Assembly: GCA_945890645.1 (NCBI GenBank)
Contig: CAMDCV010000019.1
Coordinates: 1-64,000 of the forward strand
Direction: 5' to 3'
Origin: Akkermansia muciniphila
Lineage (GTDB): Bacteria > Verrucomicrobiota > Verrucomicrobiia > Verrucomicrobiales > Akkermansiaceae
DNA: 64,000 nt
Shown here: piece after piece, positions 1-9,333 of the stretch
How the letters are laid out: every line of letters begins with the position of its first letter
Position numbering within the stretch: position 1 is the stretch's first letter
Made by a program: the position numbers and the translations under genes
The notes under the pieces: generated by a model
What the model was told of the DNA's origin: nothing
The model's database searches: none
Seen by the model: the letters and a program-made list of their open reading frames with translations, nothing else

Positions 1-2
1 CC

Positions 3-833
3 TCTCCCGGCGCGGCGTATCGCAACCTCTTCGCCGCTGGGATGGAAAAAGACAACGACCAAAAAGCCGACGAAAATCTCTACGATTTCCTCTCGCAACA
101 CATCGCTTCCTACGACACTCGGACGCTCGACAAGTTAGAGTCGCAAAAAATCGGCAACTACGCGGGCTCCGTGGACTCACTCATTGCCCGCAACGCCCTG
201 TTGCAAAAGATGGCCAGTCAGATTGCGGCGAACGTACCCAAGATCGATAAAGCTATCCTCAATGATCAGTATACCGTTGTCGAGCAGCAGTATGCCTTCG
301 TGGACATTCTTCTTTCCTCGCTGCGCGCCGGTCTCACCAACGTCGTCACCTACACCCTCGATGACCTCGGCACCCGCTACGACGGACTGCTCGAAGACAC
401 CATCGAACTGCACGAAATCGGCCACGGCAAAGACCTTAAAGGCATGCCCGCTCTCGAAGTCCGCAGGCACCTGCGCAACCATCACATGAACCTCATCAAC
501 AAATTGGTCGATGGTCTAAAAGCTTCCCCTGAAGGTTCTGGAACGATGTTTGACAACACCATCATCTTGTATCTCCCCGAAAACGGTGAGACGCACCACA
601 GCGTAGGCAGCGAAGTGCCCTTTCTCGTTCTTGCCGGCGACAACGTTAAACTCAGCATGGCCCGCCGCCGCTACATCCGCTTACCAAACTACAACGAAGA
701 AGGCCACAAGACCCTCGGGAACTGGTATACTACCATCCTCAACGCTTACGGCAACCCGATCAAACACTACGGCGACTTCGACGTCGCCCTCAAGGTCGAT
801 CAAGAAGGCGCCATCAAGCAGTTTATTTCCTAA
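3..833 (+). CDS. DUF1552 family protein, C-terminal part (5' end outside window)
   Basis: The frame is open from base 3, so the gene begins before the window; the visible ATG at 42 is internal, because the codons before it (SPGAAYRNLFAAG) read on in frame. About 276 residues are visible. The C-terminal stretch TLGNWYTTILNAYGNPIKHYGD is typical of DUF1552 proteins, which are Tat-exported proteins of unknown function found mainly in Planctomycetota and Verrucomicrobiota and often encoded beside DUF1592/DUF1587 cytochrome-like proteins. A phrase such as PFLVLAGDN also fits the alkaline-phosphatase-like fold shared with DUF1501. It is followed 24 nt later by a DUF1080 gene on the same strand, probably one transcription unit. 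Family assignment is from recognition of the C-terminal motif only. Confidence 0.75.
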   Translation, partial: SPGAAYRNLFAAGMEKDNDQKADENLYDFLSQHIASYDTRTLDKLESQKIGNYAGSVDSLIARNALLQKMASQIAANVPKIDKAILNDQYTVVEQQYAFVDILLSSLRAGLTNVVTYTLDDLGTRYDGLLEDTIELHEIGHGKDLKGMPALEVRRHLRNHHMNLINKLVDGLKASPEGSGTMFDNTIILYLPENGETHHSVGSEVPFLVLAGDNVKLSMARRRYIRLPNYNEEGHKTLGNWYTTILNAYGNPIKHYGDFDVALKVDQEGAIKQFIS

Positions 834-857
834 CAATCTCGACCTGATTCTTTTCGA

Positions 858-1646
858 ATGAAATCCATTTTTTCTGCCCTGCTGTTTCTCGTTGCGCTTC
901 CTGTCATCGCGGAGGAATCAAAGCCTGCTGTCCCTGCCAACGTCGGTATCGGCACCAAACCGATGGAAGGTGCGGAACTTCTCTTCGATGGCACACAAAA
1001 AATGTTGTCAGAAAAATGGACCTACTGGCAGGGGCCGCGTTTCGGCTCCTCATTGCCCATCAAGTGGCCGATCGTCGAGGATCCCATCGATGGCGGCACC
1101 TGCATGAAGACAAACGACCCTGCGGTCGATCATGGCAAGTTTGGCGTGGCTGACATCGTTACTCAGAAAGCCTTCCGCGATTTCCGCCTGCATGTGGAAT
1201 TTTTTATCGCCACTCCAGGCGGTAATAGTGGCGTCTATCTGCAAAACCGCTACGAAATCCAAATCAAAGACGGTGATAAGACCAAGCACGGCATGGGCGC
1301 GGTCATCAATGAGTCGGAATCGCCTTATACGCTCTACAAAGGTGTTGGCCATTGGAACAGTTACGACATCATCTTCCGAGCCGCGCGATTTAACGACGGC
1401 AAGCTGACCGAGAAAGCTCTCGTAACGATTTACTTCAACGGCCAACTCGCCCACCACAATGTCACCATCAATCAAGTCTGGGGCGGCGCGAATTCCGGAG
1501 TCGATGGGGGCAACGATGGTGGCAAAGGCATCACCGATACACCGCAAGGCATCAAACTCCAAGCCGAAGGACACGACGTGCGCTACCGCAACATCTGGAT
1601 CCAAGAACTCACTCTTGAGAAGCCTGACACTTCATTCCCGCAATGA
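858..1646 (+). CDS. Secreted DUF1080 (3-keto-disaccharide hydrolase-like) protein
   Basis: 262 residues. The N-terminus (MKSIFSALLFLVALPVIAEE) is a Sec signal peptide with a likely cut after residue 18. The rest fits DUF1080, a concanavalin/jelly-roll fold: GAELLFDGTQ near residue 36, GNSGVYLQNRYEIQIKDG around 125-142 and VRYRNIWIQEL near the C-terminus. Some family members hydrolyse 3-keto-glycosides, others are thought to bind glycans, so a periplasmic carbohydrate role is likely but the substrate is unknown. The ATG lies 24 nt after the DUF1552 stop. The stop overlaps the next gene's start (ATGA at 1643-1646), suggesting translational coupling. Confidence 0.85.
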   Translation: MKSIFSALLFLVALPVIAEESKPAVPANVGIGTKPMEGAELLFDGTQKMLSEKWTYWQGPRFGSSLPIKWPIVEDPIDGGTCMKTNDPAVDHGKFGVADIVTQKAFRDFRLHVEFFIATPGGNSGVYLQNRYEIQIKDGDKTKHGMGAVINESESPYTLYKGVGHWNSYDIIFRAARFNDGKLTEKALVTIYFNGQLAHHNVTINQVWGGANSGVDGGNDGGKGITDTPQGIKLQAEGHDVRYRNIWIQELTLEKPDTSFPQ

Positions 1647-2413
1647 AATTTTTGGCTCGCTGGTGTTGTCTCGTTCTTGCTCTGGGCCTCGCCTCGGCGC
1701 AGGACAAACCCGCTCCGCGCCAAGTGCGCTTTCTCGCCGTAGGTGACATGCCGCCCTTTCGCCAAGAAATCCGCGACGGTGTGCGCTACGAACTTGAGGC
1801 CGAGCCTGGCACCATTCCCCCGCGCCTCATCCACATTCCGCTCGGCAAAGATCCCGTCGGCGAAAAACAATCGTTAGAAGCCACGTTGTCGCTCGGGGCC
1901 ATCACTCCCGCTCTGAAAATTCCTGGAGGTGAAGGCATCCTTACGATACAAACCAAAAGCGCCAATTCCTTGATCGACTGGCACAAAGCGACTTTGCCCG
2001 TGCGCGGCGACTGCCTTCTCTTGATCTGGCGCGACCCGCAAAAAAACACGTGGGAAGCCGCTCGTTCACTCGCCGTCGTCGATGATCTCACCACGTTCCC
2101 CGCCGGCAGCGTGCGCTTGATCAACCTACTGCCCACCACTTCCCGATTCGCATTCGCTGACCGCTCCCTCGACGTCAAAGCCGGCAGCGCCTCGATCCTA
2201 CCTGTGCCGCAGAGCACAACACCTGTGCAAATTTCCGTGCTCGACGCCGAGCAACAGTGGCGCGTCATCTACCAAAGCGCCATCAGCCAAAACCCCACGG
2301 AGCGAGGCAACGTCATCCTCTACAAAGCCGACGGCGTGAGCCCTCGCACCCCCGTGAAAGTCCTCAACCTCCGCGAGAGAGCTCCAACGCCACCTATGAA
2401 AACGGCGCCATAA
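1643..2413 (+). CDS. Secreted protein of unknown function
   Basis: 256 residues, beginning with a clear signal peptide (MKFLARWCCLVLALGLASAQ). No family was recognised. The mature part looks like beta-sandwich material: alternating hydrophobic strands, many Pro and Gly, and no clustered catalytic His/Asp/Cys. It overlaps the DUF1080 gene by 4 nt, so both are probably made together and exported. The C-terminus (APTPPMKTAP) ends seven bases before the stop codon of a broken comM copy on the other strand, so the natural C-terminus may have been altered when that fragment arrived. Function unknown. Confidence 0.7.
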   Translation: MKFLARWCCLVLALGLASAQDKPAPRQVRFLAVGDMPPFRQEIRDGVRYELEAEPGTIPPRLIHIPLGKDPVGEKQSLEATLSLGAITPALKIPGGEGILTIQTKSANSLIDWHKATLPVRGDCLLLIWRDPQKNTWEAARSLAVVDDLTTFPAGSVRLINLLPTTSRFAFADRSLDVKAGSASILPVPQSTTPVQISVLDAEQQWRVIYQSAISQNPTERGNVILYKADGVSPRTPVKVLNLRERAPTPPMKTAP

Positions 2414-2419
2414 TTTTTG

Positions 2420-2815
2420 TTACGAAAACAACTTCCGATCCGGAGAACGATATTGAATCGCTTCGAGGATTTGCTGCGATTGCATATTTCCCATGCCTTC
2501 GTGGTCGATGATAATGCTCGCGACTCTGAGGATGCGGTCGTAGGCGCGGGTGGAGAAGTTCATCGATTCCATCGCGTGTTCGAGATAGCTGGTGCTGGTG
2601 GCATCCAGCGCTCCATGCTCGCTGATGGTGGACAACTTTTCGCCGAGTTCCGTGGAGGCAATTATTTGAAATCCACCAAGGGCACCTCGCAGTGGATGTC
2701 GATCCTGTCTAACAATGGTCCAGAGATGCGCTGGCGGAAGTTCTCGATCTGCCGTGAAGAGCAGCGGCACTGACGCTTCACGTCTCCGTAATAACCACCT
2801 GGACACGGATACCAT
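2420..2815 (-). pseudogene. Decayed comM 3' fragment (copy A)
   Basis: The minus strand encodes the last part of ComM and ends with EAIQYRSPDRKLFS, against [14 protein letters not shown] in the intact comM at 14413-15948. Homology begins near the PCPGGYYGD segment (about 2812), matching the CPCGYYGD of intact ComM, continues through [11 protein letters not shown] in a second frame, meets an in-frame TAA and a frameshift, and resumes as STELGEKLSTI. About 32 codons present in intact ComM between STI and HCALDATS are missing. A 131-residue frame survives but only its last half follows ComM. The Mg-chelatase-type AAA+ core with its Walker motifs is absent. It is non-functional; its value is as a marker of past insertion at comM. 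Confidence 0.9.
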
Positions 2816-3070
2816 ATGGGTGACAATTACATGAAGCTAGAAAAGCCATATTTTCCAAGGGATTTAGCGACTATCGACCGCGTGCTAGAAGGTAACAAAC
2901 GCTGCCGGATTTGCAAGGAAGTCAAAAACCTCGCAAAATTCCGCATGATCAACAGCAAAGGTAAGTCATGGCCTAATTATGCCAGCATGCCCTGTTCTCG
3001 GGAAGTCCAACGCCAAGCTTATTTCAAAAGGGCGACAGCAGCCCAAATCCTCCGCCAAAGCTCTCCTTAA
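2816..3070 (+). CDS. Small putative zinc-ribbon protein, possibly truncated
   Basis: 84 codons from an ATG at 2816; a second ATG at 2831 (MKLEKPYF) is an equally good start and no clear ribosome-binding site decides between them. The segment [14 protein letters not shown] at about residues 31-44 resembles the first half of the treble-clef found at the head of endonuclease-VII/HNH-like proteins, where CxxC is followed by K-x-L-x-x-F. The expected second CxxC is reduced to a single Cys ([12 protein letters not shown]), so the zinc site looks incomplete. It starts where the comM copy A homology ends, so it may be part of what was inserted there. Weak gene; function unknown. Confidence 0.35.
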   Translation: MGDNYMKLEKPYFPRDLATIDRVLEGNKRCRICKEVKNLAKFRMINSKGKSWPNYASMPCSREVQRQAYFKRATAAQILRQSSP

Positions 3071-3125
3071 TCGAGATGACGGATCGCGGTTGAAAGCTAA
3101 TACTTAATAGAATCGTAGTGGTTTC

Positions 3126-4274
3126 ATGAAATTTTCATCAATCTGTGCCAACGCCTTAGCCATGGCCATGGCATGCGGCGTCAGTAGCGCAGAACCGAAC
3201 GCTAAGACACCAGAGACGGATATTCTCGTAGGCGTCAACTACTTCGCTGGTTGGTGGAAGGAACAGCCGAACAAATGGCACGGGCAGGGATGGAAAATCG
3301 GTCAGCCTGACTGGCGGCTGCAGTTCCCAGAGCGCGTGCCGACTTTGGGCGAATACAACGAACAGGCCACCATGGATCGCGAGATCATCGCCGCGTCCAG
3401 TCATGGCGTCGATTTCTTCGCCATCCTGTGGTATTTTCCGAAACCGGACAGCGTCGAGGCTAAAAATGCGCCCAAACTCAACCGTGGCCTAGAGCAATTC
3501 ATCGCATCGCCGGAAGCGCACCGCATGAATTTTTTCGTCGAGTACTGCAATTCACCGCGCTTCTCCGCCGAGAACGATGAGCAGTGGGCGCAGTGCATCC
3601 GCGTCTGGGTCGAGGCCATGAAACACCCTAGTTACCTGCACGTGGACGGCAGGCTAGTTTTCAAGGTTCACGACGTCAGCGGATTTCTCAGCGTGAACAA
3701 TCATGTCATCGACCTCTGCCGTAAACGCCTCGACACCCTGCGCAATGCCGTGCGCGCAGCAGGCTTGGGCGAAATGATCATCGGCGTCGGGATATCCGGA
3801 AAAACCCCGAGACTCGATCACAAGTGGCCATCCGCTTCGGTTTTTGATTTCAGCGGGACTTACATGAGCGTTCCGGAGGTGGAGGAACGCAAGGCTGAGC
3901 ATCCCTACTCCATCCTCGCCAAGGAGGCCCGCGAGACCCTCCAAAGACGCGCCGACGACCCGCTGCCCTGGATGCCGCATCTCGCTGCAGGCTGGAACCC
4001 GCGCCCTTGGACTTACGCCGACGCACCTCCCCACTACCAACGCTTCTTCACTTCCCCCACCCGCGAGGAATTCACCGACGAGCTACGCAACCTCAAACAA
4101 TCTCTCGCTCAACACCCAACCCTCGGTCTTCCTAGAAAAGACGGCACCACCCAGAAAGCCTTCTCGATTTACGCCTGGAACGAATTCGGCGAAGGCGGCA
4201 TCGTCGCCCCTGCCAAAGGTTCCGGCACCATGATGCTGGAAGCCATCCGTGAGGTTTTTGAAGAAACCAAATGA
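3126..4274 (+). CDS. Secreted GH99-like / WbsX-type glycoside hydrolase domain protein
   Basis: 382 residues with an N-terminal signal peptide (about residues 1-22). VGVNYFAGWW near residue 36 and YAWNEFGEGG near residue 350 are the hallmark ends of the GH99-like/WbsX TIM barrel, a family related to endo-acting mannosidases and also found in O-antigen loci. The Glu in WNEFGEGG is a plausible catalytic residue. It overlaps the sulfatase gene by 4 nt (ATGA at 4271-4274), and the sulfatase overlaps the DUF5060 gene in the same way, so three secreted enzymes are coupled. I infer one sulfated polysaccharide as substrate. Activity on a named linkage cannot be claimed. Confidence 0.8.
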   Translation: MKFSSICANALAMAMACGVSSAEPNAKTPETDILVGVNYFAGWWKEQPNKWHGQGWKIGQPDWRLQFPERVPTLGEYNEQATMDREIIAASSHGVDFFAILWYFPKPDSVEAKNAPKLNRGLEQFIASPEAHRMNFFVEYCNSPRFSAENDEQWAQCIRVWVEAMKHPSYLHVDGRLVFKVHDVSGFLSVNNHVIDLCRKRLDTLRNAVRAAGLGEMIIGVGISGKTPRLDHKWPSASVFDFSGTYMSVPEVEERKAEHPYSILAKEARETLQRRADDPLPWMPHLAAGWNPRPWTYADAPPHYQRFFTSPTREEFTDELRNLKQSLAQHPTLGLPRKDGTTQKAFSIYAWNEFGEGGIVAPAKGSGTMMLEAIREVFEETK

Positions 4275-5629
4275 AATACCTGCTCTCATCTCTTTTCGTC
4301 GTTGTATTGAGTTCTTTTGTGAATGCCAAACCCACTAGACCAAATGTGATCCTCATCCTCGCCGACGACCTCGGCTACGGTGAACTCGGATGCTATGGAG
4401 GCCCGGTAAAAACGCCGCACATCGACCGCCTTGCCACCAAGGGTGTGCGTTGCACCGACGGCTACTCGGCATTTCCCGTCTGTTCTCCCAGCCGCGCCGC
4501 ACTAATGACGGGGCGCTATCCGCAGCGCTTCGGCCCCACCTACGAGGATTACTTCGGCCACGGCGCACCGGAACTCGATCCCGTCAAACACAGCACCATC
4601 GCTAAATTGATGAAGGACGCCGGATACCGCACCGGCTGCTTCGGCAAATGGAATGTCTCCAACAAAAACCGCACACCCGCCAACGCCTTCGGCTTCGACA
4701 CCTGGGTCGGCCTGCACCTCAACCACGACTTCTACACCCACAAGCTCGTCGCCAATGGCGAGCACGATCTCTTTCGGGACGGAAAACCCTTCGACCAAAA
4801 GGGCGTCTGGTCGGACACCATTTTCGCCGATGAGGTGATCCGTTTTATTGAAGACGATTCCGAAAAGCCCTTCTTCATCTTCCTTCCTTTCCAAGCTCCC
4901 CACGATCCGATCCAAGACCCCCAAAAACCCTTCGCCGAACGGCTTTCCCCGCAGGATCCCGCGAATCGCCCAACCTTGGTGAAAATGATTGAACGCCTCG
5001 ACACCGAGGTTGGCCGAGTGCTCAATGGATTCGATGAAAAGGGGTTAGCTGACAACACCCTCATCATCTTCACCAGCGACAACGGCGGGGCCAAATTTCT
5101 GAGCAGAAACCTCCCGCTGCGTGGCGAAAAACAATTGCTGCTGGAAGGCGGCATCCGCGTGCCGATGATCCTGCGCTGGCCGGGCGTTTTGCCCGAGGGA
5201 AAAACCAACTCCACGCCCTTCATCGCCATGGACCTTACCGCCACCATCGCCGCCGCCGGTGGAGCGAAACCCCACGAGGCCCAACACTTCGATGGCATTG
5301 ACATGATTCCGATTCTCACCGGCAAAGCTGAACCAGATGCGAATCGCCCGCTCTTTTTCCGCCGCCGCAGCATCAACGTCCCGCAAGGCCAGAACCAGAT
5401 CCAACAGACCGCTGTCCGACAGGGCGATTGGAAACTTCTGCGAACCTACAAGACCTCCGCCAACCCTCCTTACCAAAGCGCCCTTTATCACCTCAAGGAC
5501 GACATCGGCGAAGCGAACAACCTGATGCCCAAACGACCAGAGAAAGCCAAAGAACTCGGCGAGCTGCTTGACCAGTGGGAAATTCAAATGACCGCTACGG
5601 CTGAACCGTTCCCAACCCAGAACAAATGA
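4271..5629 (+). CDS. Secreted family S1 sulfatase (formylglycine type)
   Basis: 452 residues with signal peptide MKYLLSSLFVVVLSSFVNA. Metal-binding PNVILILADDLGYGELGCYG (about residues 24-43) is followed by CSPSR at 71-75, the C-x-P-x-R motif in which Cys71 is converted to formylglycine, then ALMTGRYP. FTSDNGG near 268 supplies further metal ligands. Length is normal for S1 sulfatases. It removes sulfate esters, most likely from a polysaccharide, in the periplasm or outside. Overlaps of 4 nt on both sides place it in the middle of a coupled GH99-like/sulfatase/DUF5060 operon. A formylglycine-generating enzyme must be supplied from elsewhere; none is in the window. Confidence 0.95.
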   Translation: MKYLLSSLFVVVLSSFVNAKPTRPNVILILADDLGYGELGCYGGPVKTPHIDRLATKGVRCTDGYSAFPVCSPSRAALMTGRYPQRFGPTYEDYFGHGAPELDPVKHSTIAKLMKDAGYRTGCFGKWNVSNKNRTPANAFGFDTWVGLHLNHDFYTHKLVANGEHDLFRDGKPFDQKGVWSDTIFADEVIRFIEDDSEKPFFIFLPFQAPHDPIQDPQKPFAERLSPQDPANRPTLVKMIERLDTEVGRVLNGFDEKGLADNTLIIFTSDNGGAKFLSRNLPLRGEKQLLLEGGIRVPMILRWPGVLPEGKTNSTPFIAMDLTATIAAAGGAKPHEAQHFDGIDMIPILTGKAEPDANRPLFFRRRSINVPQGQNQIQQTAVRQGDWKLLRTYKTSANPPYQSALYHLKDDIGEANNLMPKRPEKAKELGELLDQWEIQMTATAEPFPTQNK

Positions 5630-8106
5630 AACCCATCCCCATCTTACTCATACTGCTCACCCCCTTCACCAGTCTCACGGCGGAAACCATCACCATCGAA
5701 GCCGAGAGTTTCACCAAACAAACCCTCGCACAAACCCGCAAGTGGGAAATCAAATCAGAGCTTCCCAGCGCGAGTGCCGGAAAATACATCCAAGTTCTTC
5801 CCGATACCCGCAAGACCCATGCGGACAAGCTCATCAAAGGCGAAAACTTCTCCGAAGAACCTGGTAAAATGGCCGTGCTCGAATTTCCCTTCGACGCCAA
5901 AGAACCCGGACGCTACTTCGTCTGGGCGCGCGCCTACTCCAGCAACTCGGAAGACAATGGCATGCACTTCGGCCTCAACGGCGCTTGGCCCGAGAGCGGG
6001 CGGCGCTGGCAAACCATCAAAACAGGCGACTGGCACTGGGACTGCAAACAACGCACCCCTGAAATCCACACCGGCGTGCCCATGCAGCTCTGGCTCGATG
6101 TCGAAAAAGCAGGTCCACAAACCCTCCTCCTCTCCATGCGCGAAGACGGCACCGCCGTGGACCAGATCACTCTAACCAAAGACCCCGCCTGGCGCCCCCC
6201 CGGCGTCACCTACGAGGAAAAAAAGCCACACGCCCCCATCACCCGCCAACCCGATGGCAACAGTACCGTCACCCTCAGCGGCGAGCTCAAACAATGGCAC
6301 AGAGTCTCCCTCACCCTCGATGGCCCCTTCGCCCACGAGCGCGACACCCAGCCCAATCCCTTCACCGATTGCCGCTTCGACGTCACCTTCACTCACGAAA
6401 GCGGCCAGCCCAGCTACCGCGTCCCCGGCTACTTCGCCGCCGATGGCAACGCCGCCGAATCCTCAGCCGAATCCGGCACCCAATGGCGCGCCCATCTCTC
6501 CCCCGACAAACCCGGCAAATGGACCTACCGCATCCATTTCTCCCGCGGTCCCAATGCCGCCGTCACCCCACCGTCTAACAATAACGCACAACCACTCCCA
6601 CCCTTCGACGGAAAAACCGGCCACTTCACCATCGCCCCCTCCGACAAAACCGGCCGCGACTTCCGCGCCCACGGCCGGCTCCGCTACGTCGGCAAACACT
6701 ACCTGCAATTCGCCGGCAGCGGCCAATACTTCCTCAAAGCCGGTGCCGACTCCCCCGAGACCATGCTCGCCTACGCCGACTTCGATGGCACCCAGGCCCA
6801 CAAAAAAAACATCCCCCTCAAAACCTGGCAACCCCACCTCCGCGACTGGCGCGAGGGCGATCCGCAGTGGCGTGACGGCAAAGGCCGCGGCATCATCGGC
6901 GCCCTCAACTACCTCGCCTCCAAAGGCGTCAACTCCTTCTCCTTCCTCACCTACAACACCAGCGGCGATGGCGACAACGTCTGGCCTTTCATCGAACGCG
7001 ATAACAAACTCCACTACGACTGCTCCAAGCTCGACCAATGGGGCATCGTCTTCGACCACGCCACCACCCGCGGCCTCTACCTCCACTTCAAACTCCAGGA
7101 AAACGAAATGGACGACCACCGAGCCGGCCAAGAGCGTAAACCCCGCTCCATCCCCGCCGCCCTCGACGGTGGTGCCCTCGGCCCCGAACGCAAACTCTAC
7201 TGCCGCGAAATGATCGCCCGCTTCGGCCACGCCCTCGCCCTCAACTGGAACATCGGCGAAGAAAACACCCAAACCACCGACGAAGTCCGCGACATGGCCA
7301 CCCACCTCCGCGCCACCGATCCCTACGACCACCTCATCGTCCTCCACACCTTCCCCCAGGAGCAGGAAAAAATCTATCGCCCCCTCCTCGGCCAACGCGA
7401 CATCCTCACCGGCCTCTCCCTCCAAAACCTCTGGAGCAGCGCCCACCAACGCACCCTCCAATGGCGTAACGCCTCCGGAGAAAAAGGCCACCCCTGGGTC
7501 GTCGCCCAAGACGAACAAGGCCCAGCGGGTCTGGGCGTTCCTCCCGATGCGGGATACGACGGCTACGACGGTCTCGCGACCGAGCCCGACAAAAAGAAAG
7601 AAAACGCCGCCGTCGGTGACGTCAAAGTCCCCGGCTACACCGCCCACGACATCCGCAAACACACCCTCTGGGGCACGCTCATGGCCGGCGGCGCAGGCGT
7701 GGAGTATTACTTCGGCTACTCACTTCCGCAAAACGATCTCATTTGCCAAGACCTCCGCAGCCGCGACCAAAGTTGGGACTACTGCCGCATCGCGCTCGAT
7801 TTCTTCCGTAAGGAAAAAATCCCCTTCCACGAAATGACCAACGCCAACGCCCTCATCGGCAACATCAAAAACGACAATTCCCGCTACTGCTTCGCCAAGC
7901 CCGGCGCACTCTACCTCGTCTATCTTGCAGACGGTGGAACTTGCACCATCGATCTCACCATGGAAAAAGGCGAGTTCCGCCTGAACTGGTTCAACCCTCG
8001 TATGGGTGGTGCGCTTGTCACTGCCGGGAAGATCGAAGGAGGTAAGGTGACTAAGCTTGTCGCTCCAGAAGCCAAAGACTGGCTCGCCGTTATAACCAAG
8101 GGATAA
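5626..8106 (+). CDS. Secreted multidomain glycosidase: CBM-like, DUF5060, TIM barrel, collagen-binding-like C-terminus
   Basis: 826 residues. A signal peptide (MKPIPILLILLTPFTSLTA) is followed by a beta-rich segment of about residues 20-190 (TITIEAESF, typical of CBM-like domains), a DUF5060 immunoglobulin-like domain at about 210-315 (FDVTFTHESGQPSYRVPGYF), a TIM barrel at about 345-720 with NWNIGEEN as likely catalytic Glu region, and a C-terminal beta domain resembling the putative collagen-binding domain (PF12904). This architecture is known in secreted plant or algal glycan hydrolases. The central part is strikingly C-rich at third positions compared with neighbours. Third gene of the GH99-like/sulfatase operon, starting inside the sulfatase stop. 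Substrate unknown. Confidence 0.85.
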   Translation: MKPIPILLILLTPFTSLTAETITIEAESFTKQTLAQTRKWEIKSELPSASAGKYIQVLPDTRKTHADKLIKGENFSEEPGKMAVLEFPFDAKEPGRYFVWARAYSSNSEDNGMHFGLNGAWPESGRRWQTIKTGDWHWDCKQRTPEIHTGVPMQLWLDVEKAGPQTLLLSMREDGTAVDQITLTKDPAWRPPGVTYEEKKPHAPITRQPDGNSTVTLSGELKQWHRVSLTLDGPFAHERDTQPNPFTDCRFDVTFTHESGQPSYRVPGYFAADGNAAESSAESGTQWRAHLSPDKPGKWTYRIHFSRGPNAAVTPPSNNNAQPLPPFDGKTGHFTIAPSDKTGRDFRAHGRLRYVGKHYLQFAGSGQYFLKAGADSPETMLAYADFDGTQAHKKNIPLKTWQPHLRDWREGDPQWRDGKGRGIIGALNYLASKGVNSFSFLTYNTSGDGDNVWPFIERDNKLHYDCSKLDQWGIVFDHATTRGLYLHFKLQENEMDDHRAGQERKPRSIPAALDGGALGPERKLYCREMIARFGHALALNWNIGEENTQTTDEVRDMATHLRATDPYDHLIVLHTFPQEQEKIYRPLLGQRDILTGLSLQNLWSSAHQRTLQWRNASGEKGHPWVVAQDEQGPAGLGVPPDAGYDGYDGLATEPDKKKENAAVGDVKVPGYTAHDIRKHTLWGTLMAGGAGVEYYFGYSLPQNDLICQDLRSRDQSWDYCRIALDFFRKEKIPFHEMTNANALIGNIKNDNSRYCFAKPGALYLVYLADGGTCTIDLTMEKGEFRLNWFNPRMGGALVTAGKIEGGKVTKLVAPEAKDWLAVITKG

Positions 8107-8187
8107 CATAAGGAAAAAAATTCTAAGAAATCCCGAATCCAAGTGTCCTAAAAAGTAAGGCCCATAGGAACCCAGAATACCAAGAGC

Positions 8188-9303
8188 ATGAAAACTACAA
8201 TGACATTCATCGTGATCGCAACACTCGTCACGAATCTCTCAGCAACCAAGTTCGGGCCGCAAGATAGCCACACGGTGAAATCCACTAACCACAAATTCGA
8301 GCTCCGTGTGGACACCAAAAGCACAACGCAGCGAATCACTGGAGCCTTCGGCTCAGGCCTTGAAGGATGGACCTTCCAACATGAGGCGGAGCAAAACAGC
8401 TTCTTTGTTAGCGACGATGGCGAAGCGGCAGCGGTCGTCCAGTGGTCATGGATCCAGGATTATTCTCTGAACAAAGCGGCCGTCGTCATCTACGGGCGAT
8501 CCGGCGCGGAACGAACCTACACCTACAATGAACTCTCGAAACCGCGCGAGCGTAAGCCCGAGGAGATCGGCCCCATTGGCGATTTCTGGCGCGTCTGGCG
8601 GGGCGACGCCACCATCAATGGCAATTTGCTCACGATCAACATTGAAGGCGGCGAGTCCCGAGTCATCGATCTGAAAAATCCTCAAGCCCTTCCGCCGCAT
8701 GAGGCAGGCGATGAAACCGACAAGGCCCCACAGACGAGGGAGGAAATGGAGAAGATGCTCAGAGAGCGCGAAATAAAAGAAAGCGAAGCTCAGACGGCGG
8801 AGAATCCAAAAATTGATCAGGAATTCCTCGCCATAAAGGCAGAAGAGACCGCAGAGATCGAGTCATCCTTCCCCGCTTTGAAGCCCTTGCTCGGGAGCAT
8901 CACGGAACAATCGCAGCTCAAGGTCTTGGGTGGACTTCCCAACCAGATCATGGACGACAAGCTATTCGAAAAGACACTCAAGGCCAAGGGCACGGTCGAA
9001 CGTCACGGTGAGACCTTCTTCAAGAATCCTTTCAAGCTTGAGACAGAAGACGCCGAGAGTCTCAAGACCCTGATCAGGGATCCCCGCTCTTTCAGCAAGA
9101 TCACGGATCCGCTTCTACCGGCGGGTTTCGGTGCGGCCTATTCCCTAGTCTATGAAACCAATGGCAGCGTGACAGAGATCCAGATATGCTCCAGAAACCA
9201 CAAAATCCGGGCTATCCACAAGGAAGTAGATATTTACTCCTACCTCACACCAGAGGCCTTCAAGAAAATTAACGAACTTCTCGGGAAATACGAAGCGCCA
9301 TAG
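8188..9303 (+). CDS. Secreted protein of unknown function
   Basis: 371 residues. The start MKTTMTFIVIATLVTNLSA is a signal peptide. The N-terminal half (about 30-170) is beta-rich with several Trp; the middle (about 180-225) is a charged helical stretch rich in Glu/Lys (EEMEKMLREREIKESEAQ) that could form a coiled coil; the C-terminal third is mixed. No family recognised and no catalytic motif seen. It lies 81 nt after the DUF5060 gene and 30 nt before an anchored helical protein on the same strand, so 8188-10368 may be a small operon within the block bounded by comM copies A and B. Confidence 0.65.
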   Translation: MKTTMTFIVIATLVTNLSATKFGPQDSHTVKSTNHKFELRVDTKSTTQRITGAFGSGLEGWTFQHEAEQNSFFVSDDGEAAAVVQWSWIQDYSLNKAAVVIYGRSGAERTYTYNELSKPRERKPEEIGPIGDFWRVWRGDATINGNLLTINIEGGESRVIDLKNPQALPPHEAGDETDKAPQTREEMEKMLREREIKESEAQTAENPKIDQEFLAIKAEETAEIESSFPALKPLLGSITEQSQLKVLGGLPNQIMDDKLFEKTLKAKGTVERHGETFFKNPFKLETEDAESLKTLIRDPRSFSKITDPLLPAGFGAAYSLVYETNGSVTEIQICSRNHKIRAIHKEVDIYSYLTPEAFKKINELLGKYEAP

Positions 9304-9333
9304 CCTGAGCGAGTTACGTTAATTAGGCTCATC

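Noticed and set aside
6463-7662. Long minus-strand frame (399 codons)
   Set aside because: It is the complement of the DUF5060 coding strand, open because third positions are C-rich; its Gly/Val/Glu-rich product has no protein features.
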